From Synergistaceae bacterium (GTDB taxonomy: Bacteria; Synergistota; Synergistia; Synergistales; Synergistaceae): 5,331 nt of DNA. The notes beneath the pieces were generated by a model. It was not told the origin of the DNA and did not search any database. It saw only the letters and a program-made list of their open reading frames with translations. Every line of letters begins with the position of its first letter. The stretch's first letter is position 1. Below are positions 1 through 5,331 of the stretch, in pieces. The translations under genes were made by a program, and so were the position numbers. Location of the stretch: positions 1 to 5,331 of the forward strand of contig JAISQC010000270.1 in NCBI GenBank assembly GCA_031274465.1, in the 5' to 3' direction.

Positions 1-647
1 CGTTTTTGCTCACATCGAAGACGATAATGGGGCGCGGCTTCCCGCTCTACGGCATAAACACGGGGCACCTGGGTTTTCTGGCTTCCGGCGAAGCGCAGTC
101 GGCTGTGCGGGACATGCGAAAAATCCTGGAGCGCGATTACTCCACGTTCCCCAGAATCCCGCTAAAGGGCGAGATCGTTCGCGACGGAAGATGCGTCCAA
201 TGCGTCTGGGCGCTCAACGAGGTAATGGTGGTGAAAAGTTTCGTCTCCAGGCCGATAGCCCTCTCGGTCCATATGGGAAACGGGAAGCTTTACAGCATTC
301 AGGCCGACGGCATAATCGCCGCGACGCCGACCGGCTCCACGGCATACGCGCTCTCTGCGGGAGGTCCGATAGTGCATCCCGGCGTCAGGTGCGCTGTCGT
401 CATACCGGTATGCCCGCACTCGCTTTACCCGAGGCCTCTTGTCATTCCCGACACGGAGGCGCTCAGGATAAAGCTCGAGTCTCCGGCGTGCGGCGCGCTC
501 CTCTCCGGGGACGGGCAGGACAACATGGACCTCGCTCCCGGGGACGAAGTGGTCGTGACGTCGGACACCGAGAAAAAGATCGACGTCGTGAGCCTGGGCG
601 ATGAGACCTATGCCGACGTCCTGAGGGGAAAGCTGAACTGGTCATGA
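1..647 (+). CDS. nadK: NAD kinase, 5'-truncated by the window edge
   Basis: ATP- or polyphosphate-dependent NAD kinase, a cytoplasmic enzyme that phosphorylates NAD to NADP. The reading frame is open from the first base; the first whole codon is 3-5 (Phe). The first two bases, cg, would end an ACG Thr codon, consistent with the window starting just after the GGDG motif of the family, so roughly the first 60-75 residues are missing (inference). Counting from the TTG at 6, visible family motifs are GINTGHLGFL (16-25), ALNE (69-72), ADG (100-102), TPTGSTAY (107-114), SAGGP (117-121), PHSL with RPL (137-145), SGDGQ (167-171) and a C-terminal VLRGKLNW resembling the usual end of the family. No key motif in the visible part is missing. 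The TTG at 6 is not a real start, since the conserved fold begins upstream. The stop overlaps the recN start by 4 bp, suggesting translational coupling. Assignment is secure. Confidence 0.96.
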   Translation, partial: FLLTSKTIMGRGFPLYGINTGHLGFLASGEAQSAVRDMRKILERDYSTFPRIPLKGEIVRDGRCVQCVWALNEVMVVKSFVSRPIALSVHMGNGKLYSIQADGIIAATPTGSTAYALSAGGPIVHPGVRCAVVIPVCPHSLYPRPLVIPDTEALRIKLESPACGALLSGDGQDNMDLAPGDEVVVTSDTEKKIDVVSLGDETYADVLRGKLNWS

Positions 648-2260
648 TAGAGCGGCTCGAAGTGAGGGGAATGGGCGGCATAACGCGGGCCGATCTCGAA
701 TTCTCCGGGAACTTCATAGTCATAACGGGCGAGAGCGGCGCCGGCAAGAGCAGCCTTGTCCGGGCGTTTGAGTTCATATCGGGGAAAAGGGCGCAATTGT
801 CCTCGATACACGCAGGCTGCGAAGAGGCAGAGGTCGTGGCCCTGTGGGGCGCTTGCGCGCAGGGAGGGGAAAGCACGGTCACAAAGCGTTCCGTGTCGCG
901 TTCAGGCAAAAGCAGGTGCTGGATCGGAGGGGAGCTTGCCACGGCGGGGCAGCTTGCCGCGCGCGCCGCGTCAATGATAGAGATACAGAGCCAGTTCGCG
1001 CAGCTCAACCTGCTCGAAGGCCCCCGCCAGCTCGAACTCGTCGACCAGTGCGGCGGGGACGAGCTTTCCGCCTGCAAGGCCCGCTTGGGCGAGATGTTCC
1101 CTCAAATGCTGTCCGTCGAAAAAGAGATACTGGGCCTGAAAAAGCGCAGGGCGGAACTGGAGCGCAAGCTCGACGGCGCCCATGAGCGGATACGCCGCAT
1201 AAAATCATTGGGGCTCTACTCAAATTGCGAGGCGGAGTGGAACGAGGAACGGGCCGCGCTCGAACGAGCGCTCGGCGAGGCCAGTAAGTACGAAGCTCTG
1301 GTTTTTCGCATGGATGGCGGCGAAACCGAAGTTGACCTGCTGGAGCAGATGGCCTCGCTCCTGCGCGAGCTGTATTCCGTCGCCCCGCCAGACCTCGCGC
1401 CCCGTTGGGCTGAGCTGGGGGAGGGCGGGCTGTCGAAGTTTCAGGAACTGTTCGAATCGGCCAAAAAAGAGCTGGGGACGATGAGCAAAGAGGAATTGGA
1501 GTCATCCCTCGAAAAAACGGAGTCCAGGCTGGGGTTGCTGCGAAAGCTGAAGAGGGAGACGGGGCGTGAATCCCCCGATGATCTGATTTCTTACATCGGC
1601 GAAGTGGACCGGGATGTGAAATGGCTGGCCGAGTCCAGCGGGGCGCTCGATGAGGCCAATGCCCGATCTGCCGCATTAAGGGCCGAAGTCGCGTCATGCG
1701 CGAAGAAACTGCGGTCGCTCCGCGAGAGATCTGCGGCGGATTTTGAAAAAAAGGTGAATCGTCACTTGCGCGACCTCGCGATGGATGATATTTATTTTTC
1801 CGTGGCGGTAAATAAGCTCGACAGGGTGCGGGCGTCTGGCGCGGAAAGCGCGGCGTTCATGCTGAGCCAGAAATCGCTTCCCCCGAACCCTGTGGCCAGG
1901 GTGGCGTCTGGCGGCGAGCTGAGCCGGATTCTGATAGCCATGCAGGCATCGATAGAGCCGAGCCGCTTGCCCGGCGTGCTCGTGTTCGACGAGGTGGAAG
2001 CCGGCCTCGGCGGCAGGACGGCGCTGCTTGCCGGGGAAAAATTGAAAGAGCTGTCCGGGCACTGCCGGACGATACTCATAACCCACGAGGCCACGATAGC
2101 GGCCATGGCGGACCAGCATTTCGTGGTGACCAGAACGGGAGACGAGACCGAGGCGCATGAAATTTCAGGGGAGGCCAGGGCGAGGGAAATAGCGAGGATG
2201 CTGGCTGGCTCCGAATCGCGCGAGGCAATGGAGCACGCGCGCTCTCTTTTGGGGGCGTGA
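644..2260 (+). CDS. recN: DNA repair protein RecN (SMC-like ATPase)
   Basis: RecN is a cytoplasmic SMC-family ATPase that acts early in recombinational repair of DNA double-strand breaks. The 538-residue product is slightly shorter than the usual 550-570. It has an N-terminal ATPase half with Walker A GESGAGKS (29-36) and a Q-loop-like segment IEIQSQ (112-117). A long charged region rich in Glu, Lys, Arg and Leu (about 155-370) forms the coiled-coil arms. The C-terminal ATPase half has signature ASGGELSR (421-428), Walker B VLVFDE (445-450), a D-loop-like GLGGRTA (454-460) and an H-loop with His481 followed by AAMADQHFVV (486-495). Several segments differ from textbook RecN: IHGQH is IQSQF, THLPQ is THEAT, and the stretch before the signature is shortened. 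Catalytic residues are intact, so it should be active. The ATG at 644 overlaps the nadK stop; a moderate GAGGGG (623-628) lies 15 nt upstream. The large antisense frames across it are shadows. Confidence 0.95.
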   Translation: MIERLEVRGMGGITRADLEFSGNFIVITGESGAGKSSLVRAFEFISGKRAQLSSIHAGCEEAEVVALWGACAQGGESTVTKRSVSRSGKSRCWIGGELATAGQLAARAASMIEIQSQFAQLNLLEGPRQLELVDQCGGDELSACKARLGEMFPQMLSVEKEILGLKKRRAELERKLDGAHERIRRIKSLGLYSNCEAEWNEERAALERALGEASKYEALVFRMDGGETEVDLLEQMASLLRELYSVAPPDLAPRWAELGEGGLSKFQELFESAKKELGTMSKEELESSLEKTESRLGLLRKLKRETGRESPDDLISYIGEVDRDVKWLAESSGALDEANARSAALRAEVASCAKKLRSLRERSAADFEKKVNRHLRDLAMDDIYFSVAVNKLDRVRASGAESAAFMLSQKSLPPNPVARVASGGELSRILIAMQASIEPSRLPGVLVFDEVEAGLGGRTALLAGEKLKELSGHCRTILITHEATIAAMADQHFVVTRTGDETEAHEISGEARAREIARMLAGSESREAMEHARSLLGA

Positions 2261-2281
2261 GCGGGCTATAGCCATTCCTAC

Positions 2282-2290
2282 AGGAGGTGA
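2282..2290 (+). promoter_or_regulatory. Strong Shine-Dalgarno that sets the start of the GNAT gene
   Basis: AGGAGGTGA is a near-complete match to the 16S rRNA anti-Shine-Dalgarno complement and ends 8 nt before the ATG at 2299. An in-frame GTG at 2287 lies inside this site, so it should be ribosome-binding sequence and not the start codon. Confidence 0.85.
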
Positions 2291-2298
2291 AACCTGAC

Positions 2299-3069
2299 AT
2301 GAGCGAAAAGACTGGTAAAAAGCTATTTATGTCCCGGCATTTCATCGGAGGGCGATCGCAAGTCGTCCCTTGCGAACTGAGGCGCTTGGCGCCCGGCGAC
2401 AGGGACGAGGCTGTAAGGCTGCACTACAGGGCGACGCACGGATTGAGCCGTGAAATTTTCGTGCCGACCGAGGAGAGGGACTTGGTTCGCTTGCTGGGCG
2501 GCGACGGGGTTTCCATAGGCGTCTGGTACGAGGACAGGCTGATATGCATGAGGGCGGTTATGACCGACGGCGAATGGGTTAACGAGATGCTCTCCCACAT
2601 GGATTTTCCCCCGGACGGGGAGCGCCGCACCGCATATACAGACCATTGCATAGTTGACAGGGATTTCCGGGGCAACAACGTGCAGTTTTTGACGCATTAC
2701 GCCATAGAGAACGTCATGGAGGACCGTTTTGAAATGTTTCTCACTACGGTGTCTCCAAAAAACACCTTCAGCCTTCAGAACATACTCGGCTGCAATTTCG
2801 TGATAGTTGGGGTCAAAAATTTATACGGAGGCTACGTGCGTTACATAATGCAGAAAAAGCTCACCCGAAACATGCCGATATGGACCCACGGGCACTTGGT
2901 CATCCCTATATCGGATATCAAAAATCAAAGGGAGGCTTTGGACGACGGTTTTGTCGGATACAAGATGATACGCAAGAACAGGGGTTTTTCGGTCCTATAC
3001 GCTCCGATGGCGGAGCGGCCTCCGAAAGGGTATTGGAAAAACATGGCGGCGGGAAGCTCCGCCAAATAA
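2299..3069 (+). CDS. GNAT-fold N-acyltransferase-like protein, substrate unknown
   Basis: A 256-residue soluble protein with no signal peptide or membrane segment. The central part resembles the GNAT fold, which transfers acyl groups from acyl-CoA. Numbering from the ATG at 2299, a strand and turn VDRDFRGNNVQFL (119-131) correspond to the acyl-CoA pyrophosphate loop and following helix. TVSPKNTFSLQNILGCNF (149-166) matches the family's 'N..S...l...GF' block, and LYGGYVRYIM (175-184) follows as a late strand. In the loop the common RGxG is RGNN, so the second glycine is replaced by Asn. About 70 further residues (185-256) form a tail with no motif I recognise. The start is chosen because AGGAGGTGA lies 8 nt upstream; the GTG at 2287 is inside that site. 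It follows recN by 38 nt with no terminator, so it is probably cotranscribed with nadK-recN. It could be a small-molecule, peptide or protein acetyltransferase; the sequence does not say which. Confidence 0.75.
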   Translation: MSEKTGKKLFMSRHFIGGRSQVVPCELRRLAPGDRDEAVRLHYRATHGLSREIFVPTEERDLVRLLGGDGVSIGVWYEDRLICMRAVMTDGEWVNEMLSHMDFPPDGERRTAYTDHCIVDRDFRGNNVQFLTHYAIENVMEDRFEMFLTTVSPKNTFSLQNILGCNFVIVGVKNLYGGYVRYIMQKKLTRNMPIWTHGHLVIPISDIKNQREALDDGFVGYKMIRKNRGFSVLYAPMAERPPKGYWKNMAAGSSAK

Positions 3070-3077
3070 AAGAATAT

Positions 3078-3102
3078 CTGGCGGTCGCCCAAGGTTTTTT
3101 TT
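3078..3102 (+). terminator. Possible weak intrinsic terminator after the GNAT gene
   Basis: Eight consecutive T residues (3095-3102) follow a short GC-rich stem, GGC (3080-3082) pairing with GCC (3087-3089) around a GGTC loop. With bulges the stem can extend to C3078-G3093. The stem is short and the T run starts five bases after it, so termination may be partial. A better 5-bp stem, GGCGG/CCGCC (3048-3063), overlaps the end of the coding region but is too far from the T run. Confidence 0.35.
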
Positions 3103-3114
3103 GATCTCCGTAGA

Positions 3115-3142
3115 TTGACGTAACCGGCGTTGCTGATAATAT
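3115..3142 (+). promoter_or_regulatory. Sigma-70-type promoter for the EF-G-like gene
   Basis: TTGACG (3115-3120, five of six consensus bases) is followed by a 16-bp spacer and TAATAT (3137-3142). A TG two bases upstream of the hexamer (3134-3135) makes an extended -10. The AT-rich run continues to 3147. Expected transcription start is near 3149, giving a leader of about 90 nt. The alternative GATAAT (3135-3140) matches the -10 consensus better but leaves only a 14-bp spacer. It is the best promoter candidate in the only substantial intergenic gap. Confidence 0.6.
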
Positions 3143-3154
3143 ATATTCCGCGAG

Positions 3155-3182
3155 CAGATATGCCCAGCTAGCCGCATATCTG
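3155..3182 (+). repeat. Perfect 9-bp inverted repeat in the leader, operator or RNA hairpin
   Basis: CAGATATGC (3155-3163) and GCATATCTG (3174-3182) are exact reverse complements around a 10-nt spacer. They start about 6 nt after the predicted transcription start. The element could be a repressor operator covering the initial transcribed region, or a stem at the 5' end of the mRNA that affects stability or translation. No T run follows it, so it is not a terminator. The sequence alone cannot decide between DNA and RNA function. Confidence 0.6.
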
Positions 3183-3222
3183 GCGCAGCGAGTGAAATGG
3201 CAGGTCAAATCATTACTTTCTG

Positions 3223-3231
3223 AGGGGAGTG
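3223..3231 (+). promoter_or_regulatory. Ribosome binding site of the EF-G-like gene
   Basis: AGGGGAGTG is a purine-rich, imperfect Shine-Dalgarno. Its GGAG core (3226-3229) ends 11 nt before the ATG at 3241. The GTG at 3234 is out of frame with that ATG. The protein N-terminus from 3241 aligns with the start of EF-G proteins, which supports this start. Confidence 0.6.
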
Positions 3232-3240
3232 CAGTGATAT

Positions 3241-5328
3241 ATGGCGACTCGTAAACCGGAGGATATTCGCTCAATCGCGATTGTTGCACACGGAAGCGCC
3301 GGAAAGACATCGCTCGTGGAGGCCATGCTGTTCGACAGCGGGGTTATAACGAGGATGGGCCGCGTAGACGACAAGAACACGGTGTCGGACTTCGATCCGG
3401 AGGAACAGAAGAGATCCATTTCGATCAACAGCTCGCTCTGCTCCTTCGAATACAAGGGGCGCACGATCCACGCCCTCGATACCCCGGGTTTTGCGGATTT
3501 CGTCGGCGAGCAGCGCAGCTCGATGCGCGTGACGGACTCTTCCATATTCGTGATAAACGGCAACTCCGGCGTCGAGGTGCAGACGCTGAAACTCTGGGAG
3601 TTCTCCTCGGATTTCAACAGCGCGGCCATGTTCTACGTGAGCCGGCTGGACAAGGAAAACGCGGATTTCGCGAAGTCCGTGGCCGACATACAGGCCAGCA
3701 TGTCGAAAAACGCGCTGCCCATGTTCATACCCATCGGCGCCGAATCGTCATTCAAAGGCTTGGTCAGCGTACTGGACGGAAAATCGTACGTATATAAGGG
3801 AGATGGCTCGAAGGACTTCTCCGAAGGCGGGATCCCCGAGGGCATGGAGGATGAGGTCGCCTCCGCCCGCGAAGCGCTCGTCGAGAAAATCGTCGAGGCC
3901 GACGACGATCTCATGATGAGATACCTCGACGGGGAGGAACTCATAATATCGGACATCGCGGACGCCATGAGGAAGGCTGTGGCTTCCAGGCTGCTCTTCC
4001 CGATAATTCCGGGGGCCTCCGTGCCGAATATAGGCGTATTTCAGGTTTTGGACGCGATAGCTGACTATATGCCGTCCCCCTTGGACATGGCGCCGCGCCG
4101 CGCAAACAAGGGCGAAGAGGAGATCGAGGTCGCGCCCGGCGTGGACTCTCCGTTCACCGCGCTCTGTTTCAAGGTGATGGTCGATCCTTACGTCGGCAAG
4201 CTGTCTTTCGTCAGGGTGTTTTCGGGCCGGCTCACGAGCGACCAGATCCTATACACCGTCAACAGGAACGAGGAGGAGCGGATCAGTTCGTTCAGATTCC
4301 TGAGGGGCAAGGACGGCACGGATGGCAAAGAGGTAGTGTCGGGGGATATCGTGTCCATCCCCAAGCTCGACAGCGTCGTTGTCGGCGACACTCTGGGCGT
4401 GAAGGGGCAAAGCGCGCAATTTCCGCCGATAAAGTTCCCGAAACCGGTCTACAGCCTGGCGGTCTCGCCTAAGAGCAGGGCGGACGAGGACAAGCTCGGC
4501 AATGCGATCCGCAAGGTGCTGGACGAGGACAAAACCCTCGATTTCTTCAAGCACCCCGAGACGAACGACTCGGTTCTGTCCGGCATGGGCGACACGCACC
4601 TCGACATCGCGCTCTCGCGCATCAAGGACCGCTACAAGGTCGATCTCGAAACGGGCACGCCCAAGGTCCCTTACAGGGAGACGATAAAAAAGACCGCAAA
4701 GGCGCAGGGGAAATACAAGAAGCAGACCGGCGGGCGCGGTCAATACGGCGACGTCCATTTCGAGCTTTCGCCGAGGGAAAAGGGGTCTGGCGTCACATTC
4801 GAGGATAAGGTCGTCGGCGGGGTTGTCCCCAAGAACTTCATCCCGGCCGCAGAAAAAGGCTTGCGCGAGGCAGCGGCCAAGGGCGTTCTCGCCGGATATC
4901 CGGCTGTCGATTTCAACTGCGCGATATTCGACGGCTCGTACCACGACGTTGACTCGTCTGAAATGGCGTTTAAGATAGCGGCGTCCATGGCTTTCAAAAA
5001 GGCGTTCGTAGAGGCGGCGCCGATTTTGATGGAGCCGATAATGAACGTGGCAGTGACGGTGCCGGAGGACTGCGTCGGCGATGTCATGGGAGATTTCAAC
5101 AGCAGGCGCGGCCGCATAATGGGAATAGACCCGGACGGCAAGATGCAGATCGTCAAAGCGCAGTGCCCTCAGGCGGAGACCTTCCGCTACGCCATAATAC
5201 TGCGCTCAATGACCAGCGGGCGAGGCAGCTTCACGATGGAATTCTCCCATTACGAAGAGGTCCCGCCAGAAAACGCCAAGAAGATCATAGAGGCGGCGGA
5301 GCGCGAACGCAAGGAAGAAGAGGATTAG
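3241..5328 (+). CDS. EF-G-like translational GTPase, EF-G-2 type paralogue
   Basis: A complete 695-residue, five-domain EF-G homologue, expected to bind GTP and act on the ribosome. The G domain (about 1-285) has P-loop AHGSAGKT (16-23), switch I with RSIS (58-61) for the usual RGIT, G3 DTPGF (80-84), G4 SRLD (134-137) and PGAS (257-260) at the G5 position. Domain II follows (about 300-390). Domain III has SGMGDTHLDI (447-456), where canonical EF-G has GMGELH. Domain IV has KQTGGRGQYGDV (494-505) and the tip loop GSYHDVDSSE (565-574). Domain V has EPIM (598-601), GDFNSRRGRI (617-626) and GRGSFTMEF (660-668). A charged tail ends the protein. Phe84 replaces the catalytic His, and the P-loop lacks the usual Asp; such changes fit the EF-G-2 group (Thermus EF-G-2 has DAPGY), so this is probably not the housekeeping fusA. 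Whether it translocates, recycles ribosomes or responds to stress cannot be read from sequence. It has its own promoter and a structured leader. Confidence 0.88.
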   Translation: MATRKPEDIRSIAIVAHGSAGKTSLVEAMLFDSGVITRMGRVDDKNTVSDFDPEEQKRSISINSSLCSFEYKGRTIHALDTPGFADFVGEQRSSMRVTDSSIFVINGNSGVEVQTLKLWEFSSDFNSAAMFYVSRLDKENADFAKSVADIQASMSKNALPMFIPIGAESSFKGLVSVLDGKSYVYKGDGSKDFSEGGIPEGMEDEVASAREALVEKIVEADDDLMMRYLDGEELIISDIADAMRKAVASRLLFPIIPGASVPNIGVFQVLDAIADYMPSPLDMAPRRANKGEEEIEVAPGVDSPFTALCFKVMVDPYVGKLSFVRVFSGRLTSDQILYTVNRNEEERISSFRFLRGKDGTDGKEVVSGDIVSIPKLDSVVVGDTLGVKGQSAQFPPIKFPKPVYSLAVSPKSRADEDKLGNAIRKVLDEDKTLDFFKHPETNDSVLSGMGDTHLDIALSRIKDRYKVDLETGTPKVPYRETIKKTAKAQGKYKKQTGGRGQYGDVHFELSPREKGSGVTFEDKVVGGVVPKNFIPAAEKGLREAAAKGVLAGYPAVDFNCAIFDGSYHDVDSSEMAFKIAASMAFKKAFVEAAPILMEPIMNVAVTVPEDCVGDVMGDFNSRRGRIMGIDPDGKMQIVKAQCPQAETFRYAIILRSMTSGRGSFTMEFSHYEEVPPENAKKIIEAAERERKEEED

Positions 5329-5331
5329 GGA

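Larger units (their letters stand above)
3074..3185 (+). repeat. Direct repeat ATATCTGGCG flanking the promoter
   Basis: ATATCTGGCG occurs at 3074-3083 and again at 3176-3185, with start points 102 bp apart and the promoter between them. The second copy contains most of the right arm of the inverted repeat. The left arm carries the reverse complement CAGATAT (3155-3161). The motif core therefore appears three times in the gap, as expected of binding half-sites, though chance is not excluded. Confidence 0.4.

Noticed and set aside
191..604. Second + strand frame of 137 codons within nadK
   Set aside because: Out-of-frame shadow of the conserved NAD kinase motifs, with Arg- and Gly-rich composition and no ribosome-binding site.
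463..1697. Long antisense open frames across nadK and recN (463-1077 and 1005-1697, minus strand)
   Set aside because: They lie opposite well-conserved genes, encode Arg/Pro/Ser-rich low-complexity protein without recognisable motifs, and arise from the codon bias of GC-rich genes.
2264..2273. Palindrome GGCTATAGCC between recN and the GNAT gene
   Set aside because: It has no room for a loop as an RNA hairpin, no T run follows, and a 10-bp palindrome of this kind is not rare. There is too little to call an operator or terminator.
3197..3223. Possible leader peptide of 8 codons (MAGQIITF) ending at the EF-G-like ribosome-binding site
   Set aside because: There is no Shine-Dalgarno before the ATG and no informative residues such as a codon run. 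The overlap of its TGA with the binding site is suggestive but insufficient.
3192..3254. 20-codon GTG-initiated frame overlapping the start of the EF-G-like gene
   Set aside because: No ribosome-binding site and no family resemblance. Its stop falls inside the larger gene in another frame.
4249..4944. 231-residue antisense open frame inside the EF-G-like gene
   Set aside because: The sense strand is fully explained by conserved EF-G domains II-IV. The antisense product is a charged, motif-free mirror of it.
3241..5328. Assignment as the housekeeping fusA or as the TetM/RPP tetracycline-resistance type
   Set aside because: Housekeeping EF-G has DTPGH, NKxD and GMGELH, which this protein lacks. 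Ribosomal protection proteins keep the G3 His and differ in domain IV. The motifs fit the EF-G-2 group better.

Overview
The window is a compact, GC-rich piece of bacterial chromosome with four genes, all on the + strand: the 3' part of an NAD kinase gene (nadK), a complete recN, a gene for a GNAT-fold acyltransferase-like protein, and a complete gene for an EF-G-like translational GTPase of the EF-G-2 (second EF-G) type. Arginine is often AGG and isoleucine often ATA despite the high GC. With the nadK-recN order and an extra EF-G, this would fit a Synergistota bacterium (Cloacibacillus or Aminobacterium relatives). That is a guess from codon style and gene order and has not been tested against a database.

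Positions 1-3069 look like one transcription unit. nadK and recN overlap by 4 bp (ATGA, 644-647). recN is followed after 38 nt by the GNAT gene, which has a near-perfect Shine-Dalgarno (AGGAGGTGA, 2282-2290). nadK makes NADP(H) and recN is an SMC-like double-strand-break repair ATPase. They share no pathway, but the pairing is common in bacteria. The third gene's substrate is unknown.

The only substantial non-coding stretch is 3070-3240 (171 bp). It holds a T8 run with a weak stem (possible terminator), a good sigma-70-type promoter with an extended -10, a perfect 9-bp inverted repeat just past the expected transcription start, and a 10-bp direct repeat (ATATCTGGCG) that shares its core with the inverted repeat arms. 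The EF-G-like gene (3241-5328) therefore probably has its own, possibly regulated, promoter.

There is no mobile element, CRISPR array, RNA gene or phage gene, and no obvious new multi-gene system. The points most worth a second look are the altered GTPase motifs of the EF-G paralogue (DTPGF for DTPGH, SRLD for NKxD), the structured leader in front of it, and the divergent motifs of the RecN and GNAT proteins.
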